From NCBI RefSeq assembly GCF_009769385.1, contig NZ_VKAB01000018.1, forward strand, positions 186,001-250,000: a stretch of DNA of 64,000 nucleotides, given 5' to 3'. This stretch comes from Saccharothrix deserti (GTDB taxonomy: Bacteria; Actinomycetota; Actinomycetes; Mycobacteriales; Pseudonocardiaceae). The position numbers were made by a program, and so were the translations under genes. This document shows, piece after piece, positions 1-8,764 of this stretch. Within the stretch, counting starts at the first letter, position 1, and every line of letters begins with the position of its first letter. Under the pieces are notes generated by a model. The model ran no database searches. It saw only the letters and a list, made by a program, of their open reading frames with translations, and was not told the DNA's origin.

Positions 1-1
1 G

Positions 2-403
2 GCGGTGGTGCGGGCGGATCGTCTGCTGACCGGGATGCTCGCGGGGTGCGCGGTCGTGCTGGTGGCGTGCGCGGTGCTGTTGACGCGCGGTGACGTGTGG
101 GCCTTGGTGCTGCTGGGAGTGCTCGGCGTGGGGCTGTTGCTGCGCGCCCGGCTGTACCCGGCGGTGCGACAACGTGGTCCGCTGCTCGCCGCCGGTATCG
201 CGGTGCTGGCGTGTCTGCCGACCGGGCCGGCGGTGATCGGGATCGGGGCGTTGGTGATCAGCGCGGGACTGGCCCGTACGAAACGCGGTGCGCGGTTGTC
301 GCGCTACGCGGAGCTGCTGGAGATCGCCGTGGTCGTCGCCGTCGTGCCGGTGGTGTGCGCGGTGCTGGGGCTGTACGGGTACCTGCGCGGGTTGGGGGGC
401 TGA
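2..403 (+). CDS. eccD: EccD, C-terminal part (type VII secretion membrane channel subunit), cut by window edge
   Basis: The reading frame enters from the left edge and ends at 403. The visible 133 codons encode about four hydrophobic segments separated by short Arg-rich turns, ending in the motif RYAELLEIAVVVAVVPVV and a GLYGYLRGLGG tail typical of EccD. In the family, EccD is an eleven-helix inner-membrane protein that forms the core of the ESX translocon with EccB, EccC and EccE. The eccB start follows two bases after the stop, so the two are co-transcribed. The N-terminal ubiquitin-like domain and most of the helices lie outside the window. A start at position 5 is possible in frame but is not the real one, because the frame is open upstream. 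Confidence 0.85.
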   Translation, partial: AVVRADRLLTGMLAGCAVVLVACAVLLTRGDVWALVLLGVLGVGLLLRARLYPAVRQRGPLLAAGIAVLACLPTGPAVIGIGALVISAGLARTKRGARLSRYAELLEIAVVVAVVPVVCAVLGLYGYLRGLGG

Positions 404-405
404 CG

Positions 406-1815
406 GTGGCGTCGAACCGGGATCAGTTGCAGGCGCAGCAGTTCCTGCAGCAACGGGTGGTGTCGGCGCTCGTCACCGGCGAGACCGACCCCGAGCAGCC
501 GCCGTTCCGCCGGGCGGTGGTGGCGGCGTTCGGCGGGATCGCGATCGCGGTGGTCGTGCTGGCGGCGTTCGGGGTGTACGGGATGGTGTCGCCGGGCGGG
601 AGCAACGCTTGGCGTGGCGAGTTCGTGGTGGTGGAGAAGGAGACCGGCGCACGGCACGTGTACGTGGACGGTCGGCTGCACCCGGTGGCGAACTACGTGT
701 CGGCGTTGCTGGCGTTGGGGAAGCACGCGGAGACGCGGACGGTGTCGCGCGAGTCGTTGGCGGGGGTGCCGCGCGGGCCGCGACTGGGGATCGCGGACGC
801 GCCCGACTCGCTCCCGGACGTTTCCCGGCTGCTCACGGGTGGGTGGACGATGTGCTCCCAGCCCCGGCCGGACGTCACCGGTGCGACGGTGAACGACTCG
901 GTGCTCGTCGTCGGTGGCGGTGTGCCGGGTGGGCGTCCGTTGGACGAACGCGCGCTGTTGGTGGACGTGCCCGAGACCGGTGACCAGTACCTGCTGTGGC
1001 GCGGCTTCCGGCACCGGATCCGGCAGGCCGACACGGTGGCGGTGGGCTTGGCGCTGCGGTCCGAGCCGCGGGCGCGGGTCGGTTCGGCGCTGGTCGACGT
1101 GCTGCCGGCCGGGGAGCCGATCGCGCCGATCGCGTTGCCGGACATCGGGGCCGCGTCCAAGGCGGCGCCCGGGGCGCGGATCGGACAGCTGTTCGTGGTC
1201 GAGACGTCCGGTGGCGAGGTGCAGCACTACCTCGTCGAGGCGGAGGTGCTGCGTCCCATCTCGGAGTTGCAGTACGACATCCAGCGCGCCTTCCAGCCGA
1301 CCGCGCAGGCTTATGACGGCGGTCAGCCGGTCGGTATCCCGCTGGGTCTGGTCGCGGCGGGCCAGGCGCGGCAGGGGCCGCCGGTGGAGTCCGGGCCGGG
1401 CAAGCCTCCCACCGGGCGGCCGGAGTTCGCCTCGGTGGACGGTTCGGTGCTGTGCGCGTCTTTCGACAGCACCGGTTCGCCTCCCGCACTGGTCGTGGAC
1501 CCCGACCTGCCGGACCCCGACCCGTTGATGACGGCGACGGCGCGGCGCACCGAGAACGGGACGCCGTTGGCGGATCGCGTGGTCGTGCCACCGGGCCGGG
1601 CCGCCGTGGTGGAGGTGATGCCGGGTCCCGACGCGCCCGTCGGCACGGTGGTGCTGGTGACCGACCAGGGCCGTGCGCACGCCTTGGCCAACCGCGAGGT
1701 CCTTGAAGTGCTCGGGTACGAAAACGTCACCCCCGTACGCCTACCGGTGAGCCTGGTCTCCCGCGTACCACACGGCTCCCCCCTCGACCCCGCCACCGCC
1801 CTCCGCCGCATCTGA
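406..1815 (+). CDS. eccB: EccB, type VII secretion membrane-anchored periplasmic subunit
   Basis: 469 residues from a GTG two bases after the eccD stop. The N-terminus is the conserved cytoplasmic stretch ASNRDQLQAQQFLQQR, followed by one transmembrane helix (about residues 47-67) and a large extracytoplasmic domain, the usual EccB layout and length. The family contributes the periplasmic part of the ESX core complex. A frame continuous with this one is open upstream inside eccD, but the RDQLQA motif and tight spacing fix the start at 406. A strong hairpin follows the stop (1834-1872). The neighbours eccD, eccC, esx genes and mycosin confirm the system. Confidence 0.93.
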   Translation: MASNRDQLQAQQFLQQRVVSALVTGETDPEQPPFRRAVVAAFGGIAIAVVVLAAFGVYGMVSPGGSNAWRGEFVVVEKETGARHVYVDGRLHPVANYVSALLALGKHAETRTVSRESLAGVPRGPRLGIADAPDSLPDVSRLLTGGWTMCSQPRPDVTGATVNDSVLVVGGGVPGGRPLDERALLVDVPETGDQYLLWRGFRHRIRQADTVAVGLALRSEPRARVGSALVDVLPAGEPIAPIALPDIGAASKAAPGARIGQLFVVETSGGEVQHYLVEAEVLRPISELQYDIQRAFQPTAQAYDGGQPVGIPLGLVAAGQARQGPPVESGPGKPPTGRPEFASVDGSVLCASFDSTGSPPALVVDPDLPDPDPLMTATARRTENGTPLADRVVVPPGRAAVVEVMPGPDAPVGTVVLVTDQGRAHALANREVLEVLGYENVTPVRLPVSLVSRVPHGSPLDPATALRRI

Positions 1816-1833
1816 CGATCTCGCCACAACACC

Positions 1834-1872
1834 GCAACCGCCCCCTCACGCAACCACGGAGGGGGCGGTTGC
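1834..1872 (+). terminator. Hairpin terminator after eccB
   Basis: A perfect 14-bp stem (GCAACCGCCCCCTC paired with its complement) with an 11-base loop, 18 bases after the eccB stop and between convergent genes. There is no T-run, as is common in high-GC actinomycetes. The stem sequence is nearly the same as that of the hairpin at 1939-1977. Confidence 0.8.
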
Positions 1873-1938
1873 TGCATACACAAGACACCGCAACCGCTCT
1901 CGCTCCGGCGGGACCGGGCTACCGCATACACCAGACAG

Positions 1939-1977
1939 CGCAACCGCCCCTCCCGTTGCTGCAGAGGGGCGGTTGCG
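1939..1977 (-). terminator. Hairpin terminator for the minus-strand PPE-like gene
   Basis: A 14-bp perfect stem (CGCAACCGCCCCTC) with an 11-base loop, 16 bases beyond the stop codon of the 1993-3318 gene. It shares the GCAACCGCCCC stem with the hairpin at 1834. A 24-bp direct repeat (1874-1897 and 1924-1947, two mismatches, 50-bp period) links the two, suggesting duplication of one terminator-like unit. Confidence 0.75.
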
Positions 1978-1992
1978 GTGTGTGGGTGCCGG

Positions 1993-3318
1993 TTAGCGGC
2001 CGATCAGGGGTGACCTCGGTTCCCCGGTCTCCCACAGCTCCTCGTCCAGCGCGTCCGCCTCCGGGGGCCGACGTCGGTCCGCCCGCGTGGGCAGCACGCC
2101 GCCCGGATTCGCCCTACCTCGCAGGTGGTCGGGCACGCCCGGTGTGCCTGGCTGGCGACGGCCCTTGCCGGCGGGCTGGCGCTGGGCGTCGCCGGGCTTG
2201 GGCTTGCCCGAACCGGACTGCCCACCTGCCGCGCCCGCACCGGGCGGCATCATCGGTGGCACGCCGCTGCCGCCGGTCGTCGGCACCGATGTGGCACCTG
2301 CCGCCGTGGGCAGCGTGGGTGGCAACGGCGGGGTCAGCGCGGCGGCGGAGAGGGTGCCCGGCTTCGCGGCCTTGGCGATCGCGGGCACGCCCGATGCGCC
2401 GGTCAGGCCGGCTCCACCGATACCTCGCACACCACCTACGCCCCGGAGCGACGCCGGGCCCACGCCGGCACCACCCGGCACGCGCACAGGCGGTGCGACG
2501 GGCAACGGTGGCAGCGCCGGCGCCGGAGGGGCCTGCGGCAGGTTCACCGACGGCGGCACCACGGACGGCAGCTTCGGGGGTGCCGCGGCACCCCCGCCGG
2601 ACAGCGCCGGGCCACCGGCCGGACCGCCTGCCGGGCCACCGGCCGGACCGCCGGCTGCACCACCGGCGGGACCGCCCGCAGCACCGCCTGCCGGGCCACC
2701 TGCAGCACCACCGGCTGGACCGCCCGCCGGACCGCCAGAAGGACCACCGGCAGGACCGCCCGAGGAGCCACCGGCCGCCATCGGCGCCTGCTCGCCCTCA
2801 GCCGCCGCACGAACCGCATCGGTCGCGGCCACGTACAGCTTGCCCAGGGCGTCCATCCGTTCCGCCGCCCGCCGCTGCAACTCCAGCAGCTGCGCCTCGA
2901 TCGCCCCGAGCGCCCCCGCGTTGAGCCCCCTGGACCCCTCACTCGCGAACATCTGGGTCCTGGCCGCCAACAGCTTCGCCTGCGCCTCCAGGCACTGGTC
3001 GATGAACGCCTTCGTCACCGGGATGTCCTTGGCCACGGTCTCCAACGCCACCCACGGTTGCGCCGCGTCGATCCGCGCGACCCACGCCGCCATCCCTTGT
3101 GCCGCCGTCCGACCCCGCGCCGCGAACAGGTCACCGGCCTGGTCCGTCCACTGCGGAGCGAGGTTGCCGATCTCGCCGGTCAACGACGCGCCGGACTGGG
3201 TCAGCTCCTCCCTCGCCGCCAACCACATCCGGCCCGCCTGCTCCAGCCGGGGGAGGTGACCCACCTCCTGCCCGACCATCTTGGCCATCTGCTCCAACGT
3301 CATGCCCGCATAGCTCAT
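1993..3318 (-). CDS. PPE/WXG-like ESX-associated protein with Gly-Ala-Pro repeat tail
   Basis: 441 residues from the ATG at 3318 (MSYAGMTLEQMAKMVG). An upstream in-frame ATG at 3444 is ignored because it would run into the neighbouring gene. The first 190 residues or so are helical with a WTD turn (APQWTDQAG), like WXG100/PPE-type substrates. Next comes a low-complexity block of GGPAGG and GGAAGG units (DNA about 2609-2770), then a long Pro/Gly/Ala-rich region and a basic C-terminus. It lies one base after the small gene at 3320-3697 and in the same operon as eccC, so it is probably a secreted substrate or a surface partner of this ESX system. The exact function is unknown to me. Confidence 0.75.
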   Translation of the reverse strand: MSYAGMTLEQMAKMVGQEVGHLPRLEQAGRMWLAAREELTQSGASLTGEIGNLAPQWTDQAGDLFAARGRTAAQGMAAWVARIDAAQPWVALETVAKDIPVTKAFIDQCLEAQAKLLAARTQMFASEGSRGLNAGALGAIEAQLLELQRRAAERMDALGKLYVAATDAVRAAAEGEQAPMAAGGSSGGPAGGPSGGPAGGPAGGAAGGPAGGAAGGPAGGAAGGPAGGPAGGPAGGPALSGGGAAAPPKLPSVVPPSVNLPQAPPAPALPPLPVAPPVRVPGGAGVGPASLRGVGGVRGIGGAGLTGASGVPAIAKAAKPGTLSAAALTPPLPPTLPTAAGATSVPTTGGSGVPPMMPPGAGAAGGQSGSGKPKPGDAQRQPAGKGRRQPGTPGVPDHLRGRANPGGVLPTRADRRRPPEADALDEELWETGEPRSPLIGR

Positions 3319-3319
3319 G

Positions 3320-3697
3320 TCAGCGCCTCCAATTCCCCGCCGGGACCATGCCCGCGGCATCCATGGCCTGGATGTGCTCCGCGGCGAACACGGGCGCGGG
3401 CCCGAGCGGCGCGGCGTCGCGGACCTGGACGAGCGCCTGGGCACCCGTCCCGTCGGCCCGCTCGTAGTCGTCTGCGCACGCCACCGCGATCTCGCGGCAC
3501 TGCGCCAACTCCTGGTCGACCGCGGTCAGGTAGGTGGTCAACGCGGTGGTCGACGCCTCGTCGGCCGCCTGGAACGGCCCGCACTCCAGCATCCCCCCGC
3601 CCGCGCACCCACCCGGCACCGCCTCCCGCGCCACTTTCGCCAGGTCCAGCGGTCGCGGCTTGAACGCCGCCATGTCCTCGGTGAATCCGTAGATCAC
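3320..3697 (-). CDS. Small helical ESX-associated protein
   Basis: 125 residues from a GTG that overlaps the eccC stop (GTGA, 3694-3697), with the next gene starting one base after its stop. It is predicted mostly helical, about the size of a WXG100 protein but without a clear W-x-G turn. It carries YERAD at about residue 82, which fits the YxxxD/E secretion-signal pattern of type VII substrates. It is probably a partner of the PPE-like protein encoded just downstream. No precise family recognised. Confidence 0.7.
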   Translation of the reverse strand: MIYGFTEDMAAFKPRPLDLAKVAREAVPGGCAGGGMLECGPFQAADEASTTALTTYLTAVDQELAQCREIAVACADDYERADGTGAQALVQVRDAAPLGPAPVFAAEHIQAMDAAGMVPAGNWRR

Positions 3698-6600
3698 TGA
3701 TCGCTCCCTCGGTCCGGATCTGCCACTTGCACCAGCGACGGCGCACGCCGTCGGTCCACCAGCCGGCCGCGGCCCGGTGGCAGCGGCTCGGGTTTGAGGC
3801 CGCCCAACAACGGCCCCTCGTTCTTGTCGCCCGACAGCAGCAACCCCGGCGAGCCGACGTCACGCAGTCGGGCGATGAAGGTCTCGAACAACGCCCGCCC
3901 CGCACCACCGGTCCGCCGCGTGAGCACGACGTGCAGCCCGATGTCACGCCCCTGCGGCAGGTACGGCAGCAACGCCAACAACGGGTTGTCCATCCCGGTC
4001 GCCACCAAGTCGTAGTCGTCGACCAGCACGAACAACTCCGGCCCGGTCCACCAGCTCCGCGAACGCAACTGCTCCGCCGTCACGTCCGGACCCGGCAACC
4101 GACCCGCCATCGCCCGCGCCGCTTCCGACAACAAGTGTGCGGTGGTGGTTGTATCCGCGCCGTAACCGAGCAGGTGCGTGTCCGGCACGGCGCCGAGCAG
4201 ACCACGCCGGTGGTCGATCACCAGCACCCTGGCCTGCGCGGGAGTCCGGTTGGCCACGATCCGCCGGGCCAGCAACCGCAGGAACGCCGTCTTGCCGGAC
4301 TCCGCGTCGCCCAGCACCAGGAAGTGCGCGTCCGCCAGGAAGTCCAGGTGCACAGGCCCCAGATCGTGCTCCGCGATACCGATGGCGAAACTCAGATCTT
4401 CGTCAACCGCAGGCAAATCCGCCAAGGACACCCGACCGGGCAACAACCGCACCCGAGGCGCGTGGGCACCCGGCCACGCCCGCGAGACCGTGTCGACCAG
4501 AGCACCAAGAGCAGGCGTCGCACTATCCACATCGGACTCACCATCGATCCGTGGCAACGCCACCAGCAAGTGGTGCTTCCCCGAAGTGATCCCACGGCCG
4601 GGCGCACCCTCCGGCACCGCCGCCGCACTGCGCCGGTCCACCACGCTGTCCAGCGGGTCGCCCAACCGCAGCTCCAACCGGCTGCCGAACAGATCACGAA
4701 TCCCCGGCCGCAGGTCGAACGGCCGCGCGCACGTCCCCACCACGTGCACACCGAACGACAACCCACGGGTCGCGATGTCGGAGACCACGTCCTCCAGGTC
4801 CTCGAACTCCTTGCGCAACGTCTGCCAGCCGTCGATCACCAGGAACACGTCACCGTGCGACTCGTCGGCGAACCGCCCCTCCCGGCGCATGGCCCGGAAA
4901 CCCGCGATGCCGTCCACGTCGTGCTCGGCGAACAACCGCTCCCGCCGTTCCAACACGGTGAACACCTCGGCCACGGTCCGCCGCACGGCACTCGCCTGCT
5001 GCCGCCCCGCCACCCCACCGACGTGCGGCAACCCGCGCAACGCCCCGAGCAGCCCACCACCGAAGTCCAGGCAGTAGAACTGCACCTCCTGCGGCGTGTG
5101 GGTCAACGCCAGGCTCGTCACCACCGTCCGCAACGCCGTGCTGCGGCCACTGCGCGGCCCGCCGACCACCAGCACGTGCCCGGCCGCACCGGACAGGTCG
5201 AACTCCAGCAGATCACGCCGCTGCTCGAACGGCCGGTCCACCAACCCCACGACCGCACGCAGACCACCACTGCGCCGCGCGTCGACCGGACACAGCCCGC
5301 GCTCCGGATCCACACCCAACGGCCCGAGCAGTGAGTCCAAACTGGACGACTGACCCAAAGGGGGCAACCACACCTGGTGAGCGGGCGTGCCACGCCCGGC
5401 CAGCCGGTCGACCAGGATGTCCAACAAGCTCTCCCCCACGGCCTCCTCGTCCACCGGAGCCACCACGGGCAACGCCACCGGCGCCACGTAATCGGTGCTG
5501 TAGAGCGCCATACCGGGCAAGTCCACAGACCCCACCCCAACACCCGAACCAGGCCTGCGGTGCACGCCGGACACGTACGCGGACCGGAACCGCACCATCG
5601 GCTCGGTGCCGAACTTCAGGAACCCGTGGCCGGGCGCGCGAGGCAGGCTGAACGCGTCCGCCACCCCCAACACGGTGCGGCTCTCCAGCTCCGAGAACGT
5701 CCGCAACCCGATCCGGTAGGACAGGTGCGTGTCCAGCCCGCGCAACCGCCCCTCCTCCAACCGCTGGCTGGCCAGCAGCAGGTGCACCCCGAGCGACCGC
5801 CCCAACCGCCCGATCTGCACGAAGATGTCCACGAAATCGGGCTTGGCCGACAGCAGCTCGCTGAACTCGTCGCACACCACGAACAGCGTCGGCACCTCGG
5901 GCAACGGCGCGCCCGCCGCACGGGCCCGGTCGTAGTCGCGCAGCGAGGCGAAGTTCCCCGCCGCGCGCAGCAGTTCCTGCCGCCGCACCAGCTCGCCGTT
6001 CACCGCGTCGGCCATCCGGTCGACCAGCGGCAGCTCGTCCACCAGGTTGGTGATCACCGCGCTGGTGTGCGGCAGCCGGTCCAGCGTGGCGAACGTCGCG
6101 CCGCCCTTGAAGTCGATCAGCACGAAGTTCAGCGACTCGGGCGGGTGCGTCACGGCCAGCCCCAGCACCAGCGTGCGCAGCAACTCGCTCTTGCCCGACC
6201 CGGTCGCGCCGATGAGCAGACCGTGCGGCCCCATGCCGTCCTGTGCCGACTCCTTGAGGTCCACGTCGACCGGTGTGCCGTCCTCGCGGATGCCGAACGG
6301 GATGCGCAGCCGGTCCCGGTTGGGCCGCTGCTGCCAGTTCTCCGCCGGGTCGTACGCGTACGGGTCGCCCAGGTCCAGCAGGTCCGACAGGCCGGTGTCG
6401 CCCGACAACGGCTGCTCACCGCCCCCACCCGCGGTCAGCCGCAACGGCGCCAGCTGCCGGGCCAGGGCTTCGGCCGTCGGCAGGTCGAGCGCGTCGGCAC
6501 GCCCCAGCTCCACGTCGCCGTCCACCGTCAACGCGGTCAGCACACCGTCGGCGGACACCTCCAGCGCCAACGCCGAACGCTCCGGCACGCGCGGCAGCGG

Positions 6601-7641
6601 CGAGGACAGGTCCAGCACGGTCACGCCCTCGACACCACCACCGGTCATCAGGTGGTCCGAGCCCGCGACCACGCCACCGTCCAACACCACCACCAGGTGC
6701 GGCCCGGACGTCCCGCGCGCACTGTCGGGATCGAACCGGGGCCGGTCGGCGAGCAGGTCGTCCAGCAACGCCTCCAGCGCGACCACCCCGGACGTCACCA
6801 GCCGCACCGGCCCCACCGCGTCGGTCCGGTCGGGGTGCAGGGCGTGCGGCAGCCACTTGACCCACTCCCACGACGGCCGCGCGCCGTCGTCCGCGCAGAT
6901 CGCCACCCGCACGTCGTCCGGCGCCTGCAGCACGGCGAGCTGCGCCAACACCGCCCGGACCAGCGCGACCGCGCGTTGCCGGTCACCGCCGACGTGGATG
7001 ACGCCGAACCCGGCCAGCGCCAACGCCAACGGCAGGTCGGCCACCGCCGCGTACGTGGTGAGGAACCTCCGCAACGCCAAGGCGGACAACGGTTCCAGCT
7101 GCTCCAACGGCTTGGTGTCCGGCGGCACGAGGTCCAGCGCCGGGCTCTGCGGGCCGAGTCCGACGCGCACGACGGCGAAGTCCGCGTCGGACCGGCGCCG
7201 CTCCCACCGCCGGTCGCCCGCGGCGAGCGACAGCAGCGCGTCCGGCTCCGGGTGCAGGTGCGCCAACGCGTCGCGCTGACGGCCGATCGACCGGGTGACG
7301 CGCACCCGGTGCTGGGCCAACTGCCGCAGGTAGGCGCGCCGCGCCTGACCCATCTCCCGCTTGCTCGGACCGCTGTTGTTGAGCAGCGACACCAGCACCA
7401 TCGCCAGCATCGCCACACCGAACAGCCCGAACACGACGAACCGCAGCGCACCGGCCGTGCTGCCGCCGAACATCAGCAGCATCGCCGCCATGATCGCCAC
7501 CATCGGCAGCACCACGACCAGCTGCGTCCACTGCCTGCCCGTCGGCTGCGGGATCTCCGGCGGCGCCTCCAGCACGAGTTCGCCCGACGGCATCTCCGGC
7601 GCGGGCCTGCGTTGAGGCCTCGTCACCACCACGGTCGCCAC
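3694..7641 (-). CDS. eccC: EccC, fused FtsK/SpoIIIE-type ATPase of type VII secretion
   Basis: 1315 residues, the length of a fused EccCa-EccCb. Two transmembrane helices lie near residues 40-100. Three FtsK/SpoIIIE ATPase domains follow, with P-loops GATGSGKS (about residue 475), GGPRSGRS (about 823) and GDAESGKT (about 1113). Only the first is fully canonical; the second has Arg in place of the P-loop Lys, which agrees with the family rule that domain 1 supplies activity and domains 2-3 bind substrates. The GTG at 7641 has GGAGGGGGAG upstream and yields the expected start ATVVVTRPQRRPAPE, so the longer frame beginning at 7779 is rejected. It is the first gene of a minus-strand operon with 3320-3697 and 1993-3318, divergent from the esx pair. 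Confidence 0.95.
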   Translation of the reverse strand: MATVVVTRPQRRPAPEMPSGELVLEAPPEIPQPTGRQWTQLVVVLPMVAIMAAMLLMFGGSTAGALRFVVFGLFGVAMLAMVLVSLLNNSGPSKREMGQARRAYLRQLAQHRVRVTRSIGRQRDALAHLHPEPDALLSLAAGDRRWERRRSDADFAVVRVGLGPQSPALDLVPPDTKPLEQLEPLSALALRRFLTTYAAVADLPLALALAGFGVIHVGGDRQRAVALVRAVLAQLAVLQAPDDVRVAICADDGARPSWEWVKWLPHALHPDRTDAVGPVRLVTSGVVALEALLDDLLADRPRFDPDSARGTSGPHLVVVLDGGVVAGSDHLMTGGGVEGVTVLDLSSPLPRVPERSALALEVSADGVLTALTVDGDVELGRADALDLPTAEALARQLAPLRLTAGGGGEQPLSGDTGLSDLLDLGDPYAYDPAENWQQRPNRDRLRIPFGIREDGTPVDVDLKESAQDGMGPHGLLIGATGSGKSELLRTLVLGLAVTHPPESLNFVLIDFKGGATFATLDRLPHTSAVITNLVDELPLVDRMADAVNGELVRRQELLRAAGNFASLRDYDRARAAGAPLPEVPTLFVVCDEFSELLSAKPDFVDIFVQIGRLGRSLGVHLLLASQRLEEGRLRGLDTHLSYRIGLRTFSELESRTVLGVADAFSLPRAPGHGFLKFGTEPMVRFRSAYVSGVHRRPGSGVGVGSVDLPGMALYSTDYVAPVALPVVAPVDEEAVGESLLDILVDRLAGRGTPAHQVWLPPLGQSSSLDSLLGPLGVDPERGLCPVDARRSGGLRAVVGLVDRPFEQRRDLLEFDLSGAAGHVLVVGGPRSGRSTALRTVVTSLALTHTPQEVQFYCLDFGGGLLGALRGLPHVGGVAGRQQASAVRRTVAEVFTVLERRERLFAEHDVDGIAGFRAMRREGRFADESHGDVFLVIDGWQTLRKEFEDLEDVVSDIATRGLSFGVHVVGTCARPFDLRPGIRDLFGSRLELRLGDPLDSVVDRRSAAAVPEGAPGRGITSGKHHLLVALPRIDGESDVDSATPALGALVDTVSRAWPGAHAPRVRLLPGRVSLADLPAVDEDLSFAIGIAEHDLGPVHLDFLADAHFLVLGDAESGKTAFLRLLARRIVANRTPAQARVLVIDHRRGLLGAVPDTHLLGYGADTTTTAHLLSEAARAMAGRLPGPDVTAEQLRSRSWWTGPELFVLVDDYDLVATGMDNPLLALLPYLPQGRDIGLHVVLTRRTGGAGRALFETFIARLRDVGSPGLLLSGDKNEGPLLGGLKPEPLPPGRGRLVDRRRAPSLVQVADPDRGSDQ

Positions 7642-7801
7642 GCCGGCTCCCCCTCCTGTCGGTGTCGTGAACCGATCGTGGTGCCGCAGGGGTGCTCCGC
7701 GGGTGGTGATGGCAGGAACGTGCCGCGTGCCGCCGGCGCACGGTGCCGACGCGGTTCGCTGTGCATCGCCGACCGGCATACCAGCGGAAGGGAGAACCGG
7801 A

Positions 7802-8131
7802 GTGCAGGACCAACTTCACGGTGTTACCGAGACACTGGAGCGCGCCGCCGCCATGGCGGGGACCGTGTCCGGTGACATCGAGGGACACGTGGCGTCGCTG
7901 CGTCCGACCGTGGACGCTCTCAAGGGCGCGTGGGAGGGCACCGCGCGGCCCGCGTTCGACGCCGCGCACGCCCAGTGGGAGGCGGGCATCGCCCGGCTCA
8001 CCACGGCGCTCAACAACCTCGGCGAGAACACCAGGTTCTCCTCGAACACCTACCTCACCGCCGACGAGATGTCGGCGACCGGGCTGAACGCCGTGCAGGG
8101 CGCCAGCCCGTTCGGCGGAGCGCTCGGGTAA
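7802..8131 (+). CDS. WXG100 family type VII secretion target (EsxB-like)
   Basis: 109 residues from GTG 7802, preceded by GGAAGGGAGA. It has two helices joined by a W-E-G turn (GAWEGTARPAF), and the C-terminal tail contains YLTAD, a textbook YxxxD export signal. Such proteins dimerise with a second WXG100 protein and are recognised by EccC domain 3. It pairs with the gene 30 bases downstream. The first gene after the divergent promoter region at 7642-7801. An upstream in-frame ATG at 7667 would overlap the eccC leader and has no better site. Confidence 0.92.
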   Translation: MQDQLHGVTETLERAAAMAGTVSGDIEGHVASLRPTVDALKGAWEGTARPAFDAAHAQWEAGIARLTTALNNLGENTRFSSNTYLTADEMSATGLNAVQGASPFGGALG

Positions 8132-8161
8132 CGCCCCGGCCAGGACAAGGGAGAGACCGAC

Positions 8162-8458
8162 ATGCTCATCAAGGGCAACTTCGCCCAGCTCGAAGGGCTG
8201 GCCGGCCAGATCGCCTCGACGGTGGCCAGGGTCGAGCAGGAGATGGACACCTGGCGCACCACGTCCGGCGCCACCTCCGCCGACTGGCTGGACTCGGCCG
8301 GTGGCCAGTTCAGCGAGATCAGCGCCGCGTGGCACCAGGTGTCGACCGCGCAGCAGGCCATGCTGCAGGCGCTGCGCGGCGGGGTGGACAAGGCCAACGG
8401 CGAGCTCCAGCAGGCGCTCGGCGCGGCCGTGGCACGGATCGGCAGCACCTCGATCTGA
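8162..8458 (+). CDS. WXG100 family protein (EsxA-like partner)
   Basis: 98 residues from ATG 8162 with AAGGGAGAG upstream. Helix-turn-helix hairpin of WXG100 size; the turn reads W-L-D-S-A-G instead of canonical W-x-G. No YxxxD tail, as expected when the partner carries the signal. It is co-transcribed with the EsxB-like gene, and a strong terminator follows at 8475. Confidence 0.9.
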   Translation: MLIKGNFAQLEGLAGQIASTVARVEQEMDTWRTTSGATSADWLDSAGGQFSEISAAWHQVSTAQQAMLQALRGGVDKANGELQQALGAAVARIGSTSI

Positions 8459-8474
8459 GCTGAGCGACCGACGA

Positions 8475-8506
8475 AGGGCCCCGACGCCGTGGCGTCGGGG
8501 CCTTTC
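8475..8506 (+). terminator. Terminator after the esx pair
   Basis: A 12-bp GC stem (GGCCCCGACGCC, 8477-8488, with its complement 8491-8502) followed by TTT, 17 bases after the stop of the second WXG100 gene. Confidence 0.85.
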
Positions 8507-8764
8507 CGCGCTCCACCGGCTGGACGCGGCAATGGCCGAGATCACTCCAACGAGCTAATCGAACGTCAATGGGAAACTTTCAGCGCACCATTGACGTTGC
8601 CGGGATAAGAAGGAGGCAGCGGCGCGGCAGGCGAACCAGGCACACAGGCACAGGCGAACCAGGCACAGGCAGATGCACACGCACAGGCAGATGCACACAG
8701 GAAGGCAGGCGCACACGAGCGCGCTTCACCGACTGAACCGGAACACGCTTCACCGGAACACGCT
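8507..8764. repeat. Gene-free stretch with an inverted repeat and short direct repeats
   Basis: 258 bases between the esx terminator and the 3' end of the mycosin gene. It holds an 11-bp inverted repeat (AACGTCAATGG at 8562-8572, complement at 8588-8598). Beyond it are short imperfect direct repeats: AGGCGAACCAGGCACA twice, CACAGGCAGATGCACAC twice and GAACACGCTTCACCG several times, ending at the mycosin stop. The open frames across it give only Cys/Ala/Val low-complexity strings, so I call no gene here. Confidence 0.5.

Noticed and set aside
5377-7875. An 832-codon plus-strand frame opposite eccC
   Set aside because: Shadow of eccC with His/Arg/Gln-rich composition and no motif.
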